Source of the DNA: Aurantiacibacter arachoides
GTDB lineage: Bacteria; Pseudomonadota; Alphaproteobacteria; Sphingomonadales; Sphingomonadaceae
Direction of reading: 5' to 3'
DNA length: 64,000 nt
NCBI RefSeq assembly: GCF_009827335.1
Contig: NZ_WTYH01000001.1
Location: 1,798,001 to 1,862,000, forward strand
In this document: in pieces, positions 25,783 to 34,830 of the stretch
Numbering within the stretch: the stretch's first letter is position 1
How the letters are laid out: each line of letters starts with the position of its first letter
The notes under the pieces: model-generated
What the model was told of the DNA's origin: nothing
Database searches by the model: none
Seen by the model: the letters and a program-made list of their open reading frames with translations, nothing else
Program-made: the position numbers and the translations under genes

Positions 25783-27201
25783 ATGCGAAGCGAACCGCAA
25801 CCTGCCGAATATCGTGCCGACCCGAAAATTCGCGAGGTGGCGGGCTTCCTCGCCGACCGGGTGGAGGCGGCGCGCTTTCCCAGGACCGAGCTGCGGTTTC
25901 GCAATCGCCGGTGGGACAAGGCCGTGGGTCTCGGCGACCTCACCGATGCGCAATGGCTGGCGCATTTCGGGCGGTTCGAGCCATTGCCCGGCAATCTCGA
26001 ACAGCCGCTGGCGCTGCGTTACCACGGGCACCAGTTCCGCGTGTATAACCCGGACCTGGGCGACGGACGCGGGTTCCTGTTCGCCCAGCTGCGCGACGTC
26101 GATGACCGGCTGCTCGATCTGGGCACAAAGGGCAGCGGCACGACGCCGTGGAGCCGCACCGCCGACGGGCGCCTGACGCTGAAAGGTGGCGTGCGCGAAA
26201 TCCTGGCGACCGAGATGCTCGAGGCCCTGGGCGTCAACACTTCCAGGACGTTCTCCATCGTCGAAACGGGTGAAGACCTGGTGCGCGGCGACGAGCCATC
26301 GCCCACGCGATCGGCAGTCATGGTGCGCCTGTCCCACGGCCACATCCGCATCGGCAGTTTCCAGCGGCTGATGGCCCTTGGCGAACACGACGATCTCGCG
26401 CGCCTCGTCGATTACTGCCTCGCCATCTATCCCGGACCCGTGCCGCCTGCCGACGCGCCGGGCCGCGACGAGCCTGCCGTCGTCCTGCTGCACCAGGCGG
26501 TCGAGCGCCTCGCCGATCTTGCCGCAAGCTACATGGTCGCAGGCTTCGTCCACGGCGTGTTGAACACCGACAACCTCAACATCACGGGTGAAAGTTTCGA
26601 TTACGGGCCGTGGCGTTTCCTGCCGCAGTGGGACCCGCAGTTCACCGCCGCCTATTTCGATCACCAGGGTCTCTACGCCTTCGGTCGCCAGCCGGAAGCG
26701 ATTCGCTGGAACCTGGGCCAGCTCGCCATCGCGCTGCGCCCGCTGGTGCCGGAGGATGCAGGAGCCGAATCGCTGATCGCCGCGCTCGACCGCTTCGGTC
26801 CGCTCTACGCCGGCGCCATGACGCGGCGGTTCTGCTGGCGGCTGGGGGTGCAAAGCCGGGGCATGGATGCCGACGTGCATCTTGTCGAAACGGCGGAGAA
26901 AACCATGCGGGAGGGCGGCCTGTCGCCCGACGCTTTCTTCTACCGCCATCGGGGTGGCCGCGCTGCCCACGGGGCCTTGCAGGACGCGCTGACCGATTTC
27001 ACCCCGCTCGATGCTGCCCACCCCTACTGGGCCGAAAATGCGCCCCAGTCCATGCTGGTGGACGAGGTCGAGACCATCTGGGACGCCATCGCCACGCGCG
27101 ACGATTGGGAACCGCTCGCCGCCAAGATCGCTGCCGTCAGGCGGATGGGGGAAGCGCTCGGTGTTCCGCCGCATCCACAAGGTCATAACCATGACTCTTA
27201 A
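25783..27201 (+). CDS. selO: Protein adenylyltransferase SelO (YdiU family)
   Basis: 472 residues from the ATG at 25783. SelO is a pseudokinase-fold enzyme that transfers AMP to protein hydroxyl groups during redox stress. Visible motifs: YHGHQFRVYNPDLGDGRG, the GTKGSGTTPWSRTADGR nucleotide loop, and the catalytic GVLNTDNLNI followed by DYGPW. Most family members read HQFGVYNP where this one has Arg. The usual C-terminal selenocysteine/cysteine is not obvious; the tail here is HPQGHNHDS. Diverges from the alpha/beta hydrolase gene with 66 bp between. Confidence 0.92.
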   Translation: MRSEPQPAEYRADPKIREVAGFLADRVEAARFPRTELRFRNRRWDKAVGLGDLTDAQWLAHFGRFEPLPGNLEQPLALRYHGHQFRVYNPDLGDGRGFLFAQLRDVDDRLLDLGTKGSGTTPWSRTADGRLTLKGGVREILATEMLEALGVNTSRTFSIVETGEDLVRGDEPSPTRSAVMVRLSHGHIRIGSFQRLMALGEHDDLARLVDYCLAIYPGPVPPADAPGRDEPAVVLLHQAVERLADLAASYMVAGFVHGVLNTDNLNITGESFDYGPWRFLPQWDPQFTAAYFDHQGLYAFGRQPEAIRWNLGQLAIALRPLVPEDAGAESLIAALDRFGPLYAGAMTRRFCWRLGVQSRGMDADVHLVETAEKTMREGGLSPDAFFYRHRGGRAAHGALQDALTDFTPLDAAHPYWAENAPQSMLVDEVETIWDAIATRDDWEPLAAKIAAVRRMGEALGVPPHPQGHNHDS

Positions 27202-27273
27202 CGGTGGCTTTGCGCCGCCGCGCGACTGGCGTAGAGGCGCAGGGGCATGACACAGACAGAGAGCGATTAACCC

Positions 27274-28692
27274 TTGCCGGCAGCCCAGCAACTGATCTCC
27301 CATGAACCTGCGACAGGCGCGGAACTGTGGCGCGGCGCCCACGGCAACGTGGACGAGGTCGTGGCCCGCGCCCGCCTCGCCTGGCCCGGCTGGGCCGCGC
27401 AGTCGCTCGCCAACCGCATCGAGCTCGTCCGCCGCTTCGCCAACGAAGTGCGCAAGGACCAGGAAGCCTTCGCCGAACTGATCGCGCGCGAAACCGGCAA
27501 GCCGATGTGGGAAGCGCGCACCGAGGTCGAGGCGGTGATCGCCAAGGTTGAGATTTCCGTCCGCGCCTTTGCCGAACGCACCGGGCAGCGAAAGCTGGAC
27601 AGCGCGTTGCAGGGCACGGCGGCGCTGCGCCACAAACCGCACGGCGTGATGGCCGTCCTCGGCCCCTACAACTTCCCCGCGCACCTGCCCAACGGCCACA
27701 TGATCCCCGCGCTTATCGCGGGCAATGCGGTCATCCTCAAGCCGAGCGAAAAGACCCCGGCGGTGGGCGAGAAGCTGGTGCAGCTGTTCAACCGCTGCGG
27801 CATCCCCGAAGGCGTGGTGCAATTGCTGATCGGCGGGCCGGATGAGGGCAAGGCCATTGTCGCGCACCCTGACATCAACGGCGTGCTTTTCACCGGCAGC
27901 GCGCAGGTGGGCATCGCCATCAACCGCAAGCTGGCGACCGATCCGGGCAAGATCGTCGCGCTGGAAATGGGCGGCAACAACCCCATCGTCGTGTGGGATA
28001 CGCCCAAGGTGGCGGACGCCGCCGCGCTGATCGTGCAGAGCGCCTTTACCACCGCCGGCCAGCGATGCACCGCGGCGCGCCGGCTGATCCTCAATTCCAG
28101 GATGTACGACGAGGTGATCGCGGAGACCAAGCGCCTGGCCGATCGCATCATCGTGGGGGCGCCGTTCGACGAGCCCGCACCGTTCATGGGCCCGGTGATC
28201 GACAACCGCGTGGCCGACCAGTTGACCGAAAGTTTCGTCTACCTGCTTTCAAACGGCGGCCGCGCGATCAAGCACATGCGCCGCCCCGACGATTCGCTGC
28301 CCTTCGTCAGCCCGGCGATCATCGACACCACGGCGATGAAGGAACGGCCGGATGTCGAACTGTTCGGCCCATTGCTGCAGGTGATCCGCGTCGACGATTT
28401 CGACGAGGCAATTGCCGAGGCCAACGCCACGCGCTTCGGCCTTTCAGCCTCCCTGATCGGCGGAACGCCGCAGCAGTACAATCGCTTCTGGGCCAACGTG
28501 CGCGCCGGCATCGTCAACTGGAACCGGCCGACGAATGGCGCAAGCTCCGCCGCGCCGTTCGGCGGCGTCGGTTATTCCGGCAACCACCGCCCCGCCGCCT
28601 TCTACGCCGCCGATTACTGCGCCTATCCCGTCACCAGCACCGAGATGGAACAGCCGCGTGCCAGCGTTGGGGTCGGGTTCAAGGACGCCTAG
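27274..28692 (+). CDS. astD: Succinylglutamate semialdehyde dehydrogenase AstD
   Basis: 472 residues from a TTG at 27274. Aldehyde dehydrogenase with cofactor motif GPYNFPAHLPNGH, FTGSAQVG, general base Glu in LEMGGNNP, nucleophile Cys in TAGQRCTAARR. The C-terminal NGASSAAPFGGVGYSGNHRP and AFYAADYCAYPV segments are characteristic of AstD, the fourth step of the arginine succinyltransferase pathway. No astA, astB, astC or astE lies in the window, so it is an orphan here and may serve another aldehyde. Confidence 0.9.
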   Translation: MPAAQQLISHEPATGAELWRGAHGNVDEVVARARLAWPGWAAQSLANRIELVRRFANEVRKDQEAFAELIARETGKPMWEARTEVEAVIAKVEISVRAFAERTGQRKLDSALQGTAALRHKPHGVMAVLGPYNFPAHLPNGHMIPALIAGNAVILKPSEKTPAVGEKLVQLFNRCGIPEGVVQLLIGGPDEGKAIVAHPDINGVLFTGSAQVGIAINRKLATDPGKIVALEMGGNNPIVVWDTPKVADAAALIVQSAFTTAGQRCTAARRLILNSRMYDEVIAETKRLADRIIVGAPFDEPAPFMGPVIDNRVADQLTESFVYLLSNGGRAIKHMRRPDDSLPFVSPAIIDTTAMKERPDVELFGPLLQVIRVDDFDEAIAEANATRFGLSASLIGGTPQQYNRFWANVRAGIVNWNRPTNGASSAAPFGGVGYSGNHRPAAFYAADYCAYPVTSTEMEQPRASVGVGFKDA

Positions 28693-28705
28693 CTGCCAAA
28701 CGTAC

Positions 28706-28737
28706 AAGGCCCCCGAACCGTGAGGTCCGGGGGCCTT
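28706..28737 (+). terminator. Strong terminator hairpin after astD
   Basis: 14-base arms (28706-28719 and 28724-28737) pair with a single mismatch around a GTGA loop; the stem begins AAGGCCCCC and ends GGGGGCCTT. It starts 13 bp after the astD stop. There is no T run beyond the stem, so the class is terminator-like rather than canonical. Confidence 0.75.
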
Positions 28738-28738
28738 G

Positions 28739-28775
28739 GCGCGGCCCTCATCAACACGACCCGTGAAGGCCGCGC
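28739..28775. repeat. Inverted repeat following the astD terminator
   Basis: Perfect 8-base arms GCGCGGCC (28739-28746) and GGCCGCGC (28768-28775) separated by 21 bases lie immediately after the terminator. In the 231-bp gap between astD and rarD. It may be a second hairpin or a protein-binding site; nothing else recognisable is in this gap. Confidence 0.5.
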
Positions 28776-28923
28776 AACCGGCGTATTCCAACAGGGAAGA
28801 ACACGACCGGAACTCGTATCTCTCTTACCGGAGATCGAGAGTGGTATACCGCGCGCCGGCTGAATGGACCGCAACTTGCACCCATGCTTGTCGTTCAGGG
28901 AACGGGAGCCTAGCGGGCGTGCA

Positions 28924-29838
28924 ATGACCGACATCCCTATCACCCGCCGGCGCGCGCTGGCCCTGGCACTGGGCACCCATGCGATCTGGGGCGCCATGCC
29001 GATCTACCTGATGCTGGTGAAGACGGTCCCGCCGCTGGAATACATCGCCTGGCGCACGCTGTTCACCCTGCCGATCTGCCTCGTCTTCGCGTGGTATCTC
29101 GCGCGCGGAAATGAATTGCGCGCCACGTTGACCAGCGGGCGCACCATGCGCACGCTCGTGGCCAGCGCCAGCGCGATAGCCGTCAACTGGTATGTCTATG
29201 TCTGGGCTATCCAGACCGATCACGTCTACGCCGCCAGCCTGGGCTATTACATCCTGCCGCTCGTGATGATGCTGATGGGCCTGGTCTTCCTGGGCGAGAA
29301 ACTCAGCCGCTGGCAGACCGTCGCCGTCGCGCTTGCGGCGCTGGGCGTGGCGGCTCTGGCGGCGGGGGCCCTCACCACATTGTGGGTCAGCATGACGCTG
29401 GGCCTGTCGTTCGGTATCTATGGCCTGCTGCGCAAGACCGTGGCCGCCGGGCCGCTGACCGGGCTGGCCGTCGAATCGATGATCCTCGCACCGCTCGCCG
29501 CCGGTTATCTCGCCTGGGCGGGCACGCGCGGCGATGGCCTTGCGATCGGGCGCGATGGCTGGGAGACATTCGGCATCGTCATGGGCGGGCCGATGACCGC
29601 CGTGCCGCTGCTGATGTTCGCCACCGCCACCCGCGCGCTGCCCTATACGGTGATCGGGTTCCTGCAGTTCGCTTCGCCGACGATCATCTTCATCCTTGGC
29701 CTCACGTTCTTCGGCGAAGAATTGAAGCCCGCGCAGCTCGCCTGCTTCGTCGCCATCTGGATTGCCGCCAGCATCTTCACCTGGGACTTGCTGCGTGGAT
29801 CGCGCCGCGCCCGGCAGGCCCTGCCCGTTACGCCCTGA
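28924..29838 (+). CDS. rarD: EamA family permease RarD
   Basis: 304 residues from the ATG at 28924. Ten hydrophobic segments in the EamA/drug-metabolite-transporter arrangement. GTHAIWGAMPIYLMLVK near the N terminus, WRTLFTLPICL, VNWYVYVWAI and PYTVIGFLQFASPTIIFILG are RarD-type signatures (named for chloramphenicol-sensitivity protein RarD). Transported substrate unknown. An in-frame ATG at 28864 precedes a non-conserved polar stretch and is less likely. The last codons lie within a 16-bp tandem repeat shared with the end of pyrC. Confidence 0.88.
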   Translation: MTDIPITRRRALALALGTHAIWGAMPIYLMLVKTVPPLEYIAWRTLFTLPICLVFAWYLARGNELRATLTSGRTMRTLVASASAIAVNWYVYVWAIQTDHVYAASLGYYILPLVMMLMGLVFLGEKLSRWQTVAVALAALGVAALAAGALTTLWVSMTLGLSFGIYGLLRKTVAAGPLTGLAVESMILAPLAAGYLAWAGTRGDGLAIGRDGWETFGIVMGGPMTAVPLLMFATATRALPYTVIGFLQFASPTIIFILGLTFFGEELKPAQLACFVAIWIAASIFTWDLLRGSRRARQALPVTP

Positions 29839-29873
29839 TCCCGTTAATCCCTGATCCCCTTAATCCCTGAACC
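29833..29873. repeat. 16-bp tandem repeat across the rarD/pyrC junction
   Basis: Two copies, CCCTGATCCCGTTAAT (29833-29848) and CCCTGATCCCCTTAAT (29849-29864), differ at one position and are followed by a partial third, CCCTGAACC. The array runs from the last codons of rarD through the stop and last codons of the convergent pyrC. It looks like a small local duplication at a gene junction. Confidence 0.8.
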
Positions 29874-30897
29874 GCCAGCCGAGCGTCTCGCCGGCGTGGA
29901 AGGGCACCAGGTCAGCATCCCCCGCCCGGATGACCTCGGGCACGGGGCAATCCACACGCTCCAGCGCGACCGTCGCCTCGTTCACCGGCAGGCCGTAAAA
30001 GGCGGGGCCATGCAGGCTGGCAAAACCCTCGAACCGATCGAGCGCACCCTCCGCCTCGAACACCGCGAGGTAGCTTTCCAGCGCATGGGGCGCGTTGAAG
30101 ATGCCTGCGCAACCGCAGACGCTTTCCTTGGCTTCGCGCGCGTGGGGCGCCGAATCGGTGCCGAGGTAGAACTTGGCACTACCGCCGGTGGCTGCGCGGC
30201 GCAGAGCCAGCCGGTGCTTCTCGCGCTTGGCGACGGGCAGGCAATAGGCGTGCGGGCGAATGCCGCCGACCAGCATGGCGTTGCGGTTGATGTGCAGGTG
30301 CTGCGGAGTGATCGTGGCGGCGACGTTGGCACCGGCGCCTTCAACGAACTGCACGCCCTCTTCGCTGGTCAGATGCTCGAACACGACCTTTAGCGTCGGC
30401 AACTCCGCCAGCAGCGGGGCCAGCACCTGGTCGATGAACACCGCCTCGCGGTCGAACACGTCGACGTGCGCGTCGGTCACCTCGCCGTGGACGCACAGCA
30501 CCATGCCGATTGTGGCCATCGTCTCCAGCACGGCACGGATATTGGCGACATCCGTCACCCCGCTTGCGGAATTGGTGGTGGCGCCTGCGGGATAGAGCTT
30601 GGCCGCGGTGAACACGCCGCTTTCGAATCCGCGGCGCACCTCGGCAGGATCGGTCCGGTCGGTGAGGTAGCAGGTCATCAGCGGTTCGAACGCGATGCCG
30701 TCGGGCACCGCGGCGAGGATGCGCTGGCGATAGGCCTCGGCCATGGCCACGTCGGTCACCGGAGGCGAGAGGTTGGGCATCACGATGGCGCGGGCGAACT
30801 GGCGCGCGGTGTAGGGCACCACGCCCGCCAGCATGGCGCCGTCGCGCAGGTGAACGTGCCAGTCGTCGGGACGGCGGATGGTAAGGGTTTCGCTCAT
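29860..30897 (-). CDS. pyrC: Dihydroorotase (class II, E. coli PyrC type)
   Basis: 345 residues from the ATG at 30897 (AAAGG upstream). Zinc amidohydrolase closing carbamoyl-aspartate to dihydroorotate in pyrimidine synthesis. Metal ligands: HVHLRDG near the N terminus, carboxylated Lys in [10 protein letters not shown], His in LCVHGEVTD and HLTSEEGV, Asp in YLGTDSAPH. Length matches E. coli PyrC rather than the longer class I enzymes. Diverges from ygfZ with 38 bp between. Confidence 0.95.
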   Translation of the reverse strand: MSETLTIRRPDDWHVHLRDGAMLAGVVPYTARQFARAIVMPNLSPPVTDVAMAEAYRQRILAAVPDGIAFEPLMTCYLTDRTDPAEVRRGFESGVFTAAKLYPAGATTNSASGVTDVANIRAVLETMATIGMVLCVHGEVTDAHVDVFDREAVFIDQVLAPLLAELPTLKVVFEHLTSEEGVQFVEGAGANVAATITPQHLHINRNAMLVGGIRPHAYCLPVAKREKHRLALRRAATGGSAKFYLGTDSAPHAREAKESVCGCAGIFNAPHALESYLAVFEAEGALDRFEGFASLHGPAFYGLPVNEATVALERVDCPVPEVIRAGDADLVPFHAGETLGWRFRD

Positions 30898-30935
30898 GCC
30901 TTTGCCTATGGCGAAGGGCCCCCTATCTGTCACCC

Positions 30936-31685
30936 ATGACAATCGGACCCCTGACCAGTCGCGCCGTGGTGCGTGTTTCCCCGGCAGCCGAGGGGGAGGA
31001 CGCTGCCGGTTTCCTGCAAGGCTTGCTCACCAACGACGTGGGTGGGCGTGATGCCGCGGGGGGGCCGATCTATGCCGGGCTGCTGACGCCACAGGGCAAG
31101 GCCCTGTTCGACATGATCGTCTGGTATGACGGGCCGGATGTGCTGCTCGATTGCGAGGCGGAAGCGGCGCAGGACCTGGCGAAGCGGCTGTCGCTCTACC
31201 GCCTGCGGCGCAAGCTGACGATCGCCGTCGACCCGGCCATGGGCGTTGCGTGGAGCGATGCGGCGGCAGAAGGCTTCGCGCCCGACCCTCGCCTGCCTGC
31301 ACTGGGCTTTCGCCGCATCGGCGCGGTGCTCGACGCCCCTGCGGTGGACGACGCCTGCCGCGCCCATCGCCTTTCGCACGGAGTCGCCGAAGGGCGCGAG
31401 GAACTGGGCGACGTGCTGTGGCTGGAAACCAATGCCGCCGAACTGAACGGGGTCAGCTTCACCAAGGGCTGCTATATCGGGCAGGAAAATACCGCGCGGA
31501 TGAACTGGCGCAGCAAGGTCAACCGGCGCCTGATTGTCGTGCCGCTCGAACGGTCGGTCGAGAAGCGGCGCAAGACGGCGTACGGCGAAATCGGACTGGC
31601 CGTCGATCACTTGCGGGTGGAGGATATTCCGGCTGACCTCGTGCCGGAATGGATGACGCTGGAGAAGCCCGACCCTACCCCGTAG
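30936..31685 (+). CDS. ygfZ: Folate-binding YgfZ/GcvT-like protein
   Basis: 249 residues. GcvT-fold, tetrahydrofolate-dependent protein that helps maintain certain Fe-S enzymes. The family signature K-G-C-Y-x-G-Q-E is present as [15 protein letters not shown], with the conserved cysteine. The N-terminal part shows [12 protein letters not shown]. Slightly shorter than E. coli YgfZ. Its end overlaps the end of the convergent TetR gene by 11 bp. Confidence 0.9.
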   Translation: MTIGPLTSRAVVRVSPAAEGEDAAGFLQGLLTNDVGGRDAAGGPIYAGLLTPQGKALFDMIVWYDGPDVLLDCEAEAAQDLAKRLSLYRLRRKLTIAVDPAMGVAWSDAAAEGFAPDPRLPALGFRRIGAVLDAPAVDDACRAHRLSHGVAEGREELGDVLWLETNAAELNGVSFTKGCYIGQENTARMNWRSKVNRRLIVVPLERSVEKRRKTAYGEIGLAVDHLRVEDIPADLVPEWMTLEKPDPTP

Positions 31686-32274
31686 CGCCGTAAGCCTGGT
31701 CGAAGGCCGACACCAGCATCGCCTCCGCCCGGTCGCGCATCACCGAGCGTTCGACCGCGAGCGATTCGGCCAGCTGTTCCCCCAGCAGCGCATCGCCCAG
31801 CGCCATCAGCACCAGCGTGAACGTGGTTTCGTGCATGGCGCGGCCCCTGTCGGCGGCGCACTCTTCGGGCAAAAGGTCGTCAACGAGTGCGTGGATCGTC
31901 TCCACGATGGGGTCGAGCGCATCTTCGTTGCCTGATGCCAGCATCCAGCTCGCCAGCGCCCCGCCGCCTTCGCGTCCGAAGGCATCGAAGGTCAGATCCA
32001 CCACCTCGCGCGGACTGCCGATGCCCGCGCGGGTCGCACGCACCGCGTCGGCGATGGAATCGCACACCGCCTGGGCGAGATGCCGCGCCAGATCCTTCTG
32101 CAGACCGCTCGCGCTGCCGAAATGATGCAGCAGGTTGGCATGGGTCCGCCCCACCCGGCCTGCCACGGCCTTTAGCGTCACCGCCTGGGGCCCGGCTTCA
32201 ATCAACAGCGCGCGCGCCGCGACCAGCGCAGCCGAGCGGCTTTCCTGCGGGCTCAGGCGCTTCCTTATTGACAT
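31675..32274 (-). CDS. TetR-family transcriptional regulator
   Basis: 199 residues from the ATG at 32274. N-terminal TetR helix-turn-helix (ALLIEAGPQAVTLKAVAGRV, then THANLLHHFGSASGLQKDLA) and a helical ligand-binding domain. The frame is open upstream only as antisense to the PF10118 gene. Divergent from that gene across 58 bp, the usual arrangement when a TetR protein represses its neighbour; the inducer is unknown. Confidence 0.9.
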   Translation of the reverse strand: MSIRKRLSPQESRSAALVAARALLIEAGPQAVTLKAVAGRVGRTHANLLHHFGSASGLQKDLARHLAQAVCDSIADAVRATRAGIGSPREVVDLTFDAFGREGGGALASWMLASGNEDALDPIVETIHALVDDLLPEECAADRGRAMHETTFTLVLMALGDALLGEQLAESLAVERSVMRDRAEAMLVSAFDQAYGATG

Positions 32275-32332
32275 CAGTGTAAGTTGATCCCACCTTGCGA
32301 CACGGACTGACAGCAACTCCAAGGTTTGCACT

Positions 32333-33193
32333 ATGACCGCACAACCCAACTGGCAAGCAACCCCCACCCGCTCCGCCCCGGCCTCGAGCGGAGGCGCCCT
32401 GACAATCCGCGACCTGCGCTTTTCCCGTGAACACGATCGCACGCATGCCGGCGACCCCGTGGCCGCCGCCTGGTTTGCCTCGCTTTCCGCCAGTTTCCCG
32501 CGCGGAGAGGCCATGTTCATCGAGGCGGTAAAGGCTTTCCGCGAGGATGCGCCCCCCGAACTCGCTGCCGAGATTCGCGCCTTCATCCGCCAGGAGGTGA
32601 ACCACACCCGCGAGCATCTCGCGTTCAATCGCGCGGTGGCCGCGGCAGGATACGACATGCGCGAGATCGACGAGAGCGTGAACCGGCTGGTCGATCTGGC
32701 CCTGTCGCGCCCGCCTATCGTGCAGCTCGCCGTCACCATCGCGCTCGAACATTTCACCGCCGTCTTTGCCCACGAATTCCTCGAAGACCCGACCTCGCTT
32801 GCCACGGGCGGGATCGGCGATCCGGCGATGTGGGCCTGGCATTCGGTGGAGGAGATCGAGCACAAGGGAGTCGCCTACGATACCTGGCTCAACGCGACGC
32901 GCGACTGGAGCGCCGGCAAGCGCTGGCGCGTGCGTTGCCTGCTGATGCTGGTCGTCAGCCGACGGTTTCTTTTCAACCGGTCCAGCGATGCGTTGAAGCT
33001 GATGGCGCAGGACGGCATCACCGGATGGCGCGCGCGCTGGCGGCTGGCGAAGTATCTGATCGGCAAGCCCGGCATCCTGCGCAAGATCTTCCCCGCCTGG
33101 CTCGGCTATTTCCGCCCCGGCTTTCACCCGTGGGACCATGACGACCGCCACCTGATCGCCGCGTGGGAGCGGGAGCAGGCAGCGGTCGCCTAG
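32333..33193 (+). CDS. PF10118-type metal-dependent hydrolase
   Basis: 286 residues. All-helical protein with repeated His/Glu clusters expected to bind a di-metal centre: FIRQEVNHTREHLAF, IALEHFTAVFAHEFLED, WAWHSVEEIEHKGVAYD. This is the PF10118 predicted metal-dependent hydrolase family. Family members are often next to TetR regulators, and a fatty-acid or membrane-lipid role has been suggested; nothing in the sequence tests that. Two hydrophobic stretches suggest peripheral or integral membrane contact. Confidence 0.87.
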   Translation: MTAQPNWQATPTRSAPASSGGALTIRDLRFSREHDRTHAGDPVAAAWFASLSASFPRGEAMFIEAVKAFREDAPPELAAEIRAFIRQEVNHTREHLAFNRAVAAAGYDMREIDESVNRLVDLALSRPPIVQLAVTIALEHFTAVFAHEFLEDPTSLATGGIGDPAMWAWHSVEEIEHKGVAYDTWLNATRDWSAGKRWRVRCLLMLVVSRRFLFNRSSDALKLMAQDGITGWRARWRLAKYLIGKPGILRKIFPAWLGYFRPGFHPWDHDDRHLIAAWEREQAAVA

Positions 33194-33231
33194 AAAAGCG
33201 CGGCGCCGCCCGCGGTCAGGCGGCGCTGCGC
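33194..33231 (-). terminator. Minus-strand terminator straddling the GNAT gene stop
   Basis: 13-bp stem (33198-33210 with 33219-33231, one G-T pair) with an eight-base loop. Read on the minus strand the stem is followed by TTTT, the classical form. The 3' end of the GNAT coding sequence (stop at 33216-33218) falls inside the loop and one arm. Confidence 0.75.
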
Positions 33232-33752
33232 CACTCGCGTGGCGCCGGTTGGTCTTCGAGATCGCAGGCGAATTCCACCAGAGCGGCGTCCTCTCCGCGC
33301 GCCTCGCTGTGCCGCCGCGCGACGGTGCCGGTCGGCACGAAGCCGACCTTTCGCAGCACGCTGCCCGAGCGCGGATTGTCGGCGAAATGCCCCGCCACCA
33401 GGCGACGATGGCCGATCATGCGCGCAAGGTCGAGCAGTGCGGCGGCGGCCTCCGTAGCGAAGCCCTGCCCCCACCACCTGCGCCCGATCCAGTAGCCGAT
33501 CTCCACCTCCGCACCCTGGCGGCCAAAGCCGGCACTGCCGATCACCCCCTGGCCGGGCAGATGGAGGAGGAAATGCGGTGCCTTGGGATCCTGCGGCATC
33601 GTGACGAAGGCCTCCGCCTCCGCCAGCCCGTAGGGCCACGGCGCGCGGGCAAGGTTGCGCACGATTTCGGGTTCGGCGATGAGGTGGGCCACGGCGGGCG
33701 CATCCTCGATCCAGGCGGGACGCAGGAACAGTCGCTGGGTACGCATGAACAT
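33216..33752 (-). CDS. GNAT-family N-acetyltransferase (RimJ/RimL type)
   Basis: 178 residues from the ATG at 33752, which has AGGAG seven bases upstream. GNAT fold: TQRLFLRPAWIEDAPAVAHL, IGYWIGRRWWGQGFATEAAA with the acetyl-CoA loop Q-G-F-A-T, and NPRSGSVLRKVGFVPTGTVA. This pattern is the Acetyltransf_3/RimJ-RimL group acting on protein N-termini or small amines. Specific substrate unknown. Confidence 0.88.
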   Translation of the reverse strand: MFMRTQRLFLRPAWIEDAPAVAHLIAEPEIVRNLARAPWPYGLAEAEAFVTMPQDPKAPHFLLHLPGQGVIGSAGFGRQGAEVEIGYWIGRRWWGQGFATEAAAALLDLARMIGHRRLVAGHFADNPRSGSVLRKVGFVPTGTVARRHSEARGEDAALVEFACDLEDQPAPREWRSAA

Positions 33753-33824
33753 GGGATCACTCCTTCGATGCCGGCCACGCGCCTCCAGTGCAGGGCCGAC
33801 GTTGCAGAACGAAGGAAGGAGAAC

Positions 33825-33857
33825 AAAAAAAAGGAGACGGGGCGGCCCCATCTCCTT
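33825..33857 (-). terminator. Rho-independent terminator of the rplU-rpmA operon
   Basis: On the minus strand a 12-base arm (33857-33846) pairs with 33842-33831 (one U-G pair) around a three-base loop, then eight Ts (33832-33825, the first two shared with the arm). It lies 73 bp beyond the rpmA stop and just upstream of the GNAT gene. A textbook intrinsic terminator. Confidence 0.9.
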
Positions 33858-33929
33858 CCTGCTTTTCCGGATTGTCTATGCTCCGGAAGGGGCCATCCCG
33901 GTGGATGACCCCGTTATCGGATCATCCGG

Positions 33930-34199
33930 TTATTCGGCAGCTTCCGCCATGACGTCTACGGAGACGTACTTGCGGCTTTGCTTGCCGTCATGGAAACGCA
34001 CGCGGCCGGCTTCGAGCGCGAACAGCGTGTGGTCCTTGCCCATCCCGACATTGGTGCCCGGATAGAACTTGGTACCGCGCTGGCGCACGATGATGTTGCC
34101 GGGAATCACTTCCTCGCTGCCGAACTTCTTCACACCGAGGCGACGGCCGGCCGAATCACGACCGTTACGCGACGAACCGCCTGCTTTCTTGTGTGCCAT
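33930..34199 (-). CDS. rpmA: 50S ribosomal protein L27
   Basis: 89 residues. [16 protein letters not shown] at the N terminus, [20 protein letters not shown] and [20 protein letters not shown] are fully conserved L27 segments; the N-terminal tail reaches the peptidyl transferase centre. No N-terminal extension of the cleaved Firmicutes type. Directly downstream of rplU (45-bp gap) and followed by an intrinsic terminator. Confidence 0.98.
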   Translation of the reverse strand: MAHKKAGGSSRNGRDSAGRRLGVKKFGSEEVIPGNIIVRQRGTKFYPGTNVGMGKDHTLFALEAGRVRFHDGKQSRKYVSVDVMAEAAE

Positions 34200-34244
34200 C
34201 TTGTCTTACTCCGTATGTCCGCGCCCATCGGGTGGGCTGGCGGA

Positions 34245-34772
34245 TTAATCCTGGTCGGCCGAGTCGGTGGCCGGCTTCTTCGTGGCGGCAGCCTTCTTGG
34301 GCGCCGCTTTCTTCGCCTTGGGCGCAGCGGTCTCTTCCGAGGTATCCTTCACCGGAGCGTCCGCCTTCTTGGCGACCTTCTTCGGCGCGGCTTCCGCGGC
34401 AGGAACGCTGCTCGCCTGCGACGCATCGTCCGACTTGGCAGCGGTAGCCTGCTTCGGCGCGGCCTTCTTCTGCTCGTCACCCACGCCAACGATCCGCAGC
34501 AGGGTCATCTGCTGGCGATGGCCAGCCTTGCGGCGATAGTTGTGGCGGCGCTTCTTCTTGAAGACGATCACCTTTTCGCTCTTGGCCTGGGCGATGATCT
34601 CTGCCGAGACGACGACCTTCGCCGCGTCCGCGATATCGTCCCCGTTGCCGGCGAGCAGAACGTCGCCCAGCGTGATCGTGTCACCGGCGTCACCCGCCAG
34701 TTTCTCGACCGCGATCTTGTCTCCTTCGGCGACGCGATACTGCTTGCCGCCCGTGCGCACTACTGCGAACAT
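34245..34772 (-). CDS. rplU: 50S ribosomal protein L21 with a long C-terminal tail
   Basis: 175 residues from the ATG at 34772. Residues 1-98 are standard L21 ([43 protein letters not shown]). The usual protein ends near residue 103; here about 75 more residues rich in Ala, Lys, Pro and Asp follow, resembling histone-like disordered tails. L21 binds 23S rRNA. First gene of the rplU-rpmA operon. A terminator-like hairpin lies in its leader. Confidence 0.97.
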   Translation of the reverse strand: MFAVVRTGGKQYRVAEGDKIAVEKLAGDAGDTITLGDVLLAGNGDDIADAAKVVVSAEIIAQAKSEKVIVFKKKRRHNYRRKAGHRQQMTLLRIVGVGDEQKKAAPKQATAAKSDDASQASSVPAAEAAPKKVAKKADAPVKDTSEETAAPKAKKAAPKKAAATKKPATDSADQD

Positions 34773-34830
34773 GGTCCTGTCAACCTGTCTATCTGGTGTT
34801 CTCGCCGTGGGCCACGCCCCCGGCAACAAC

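Noticed and set aside
25717..27867. 2-kb upstream extension of the alpha/beta hydrolase frame
   Set aside because: It runs antisense through selO and astD; the hydrolase domain begins just after the TTG at 25716, which has its own ribosome site.
29833..29873. Short tandem repeat considered as a CRISPR remnant
   Set aside because: Unit is 16 bp with no spacers and no cas genes.
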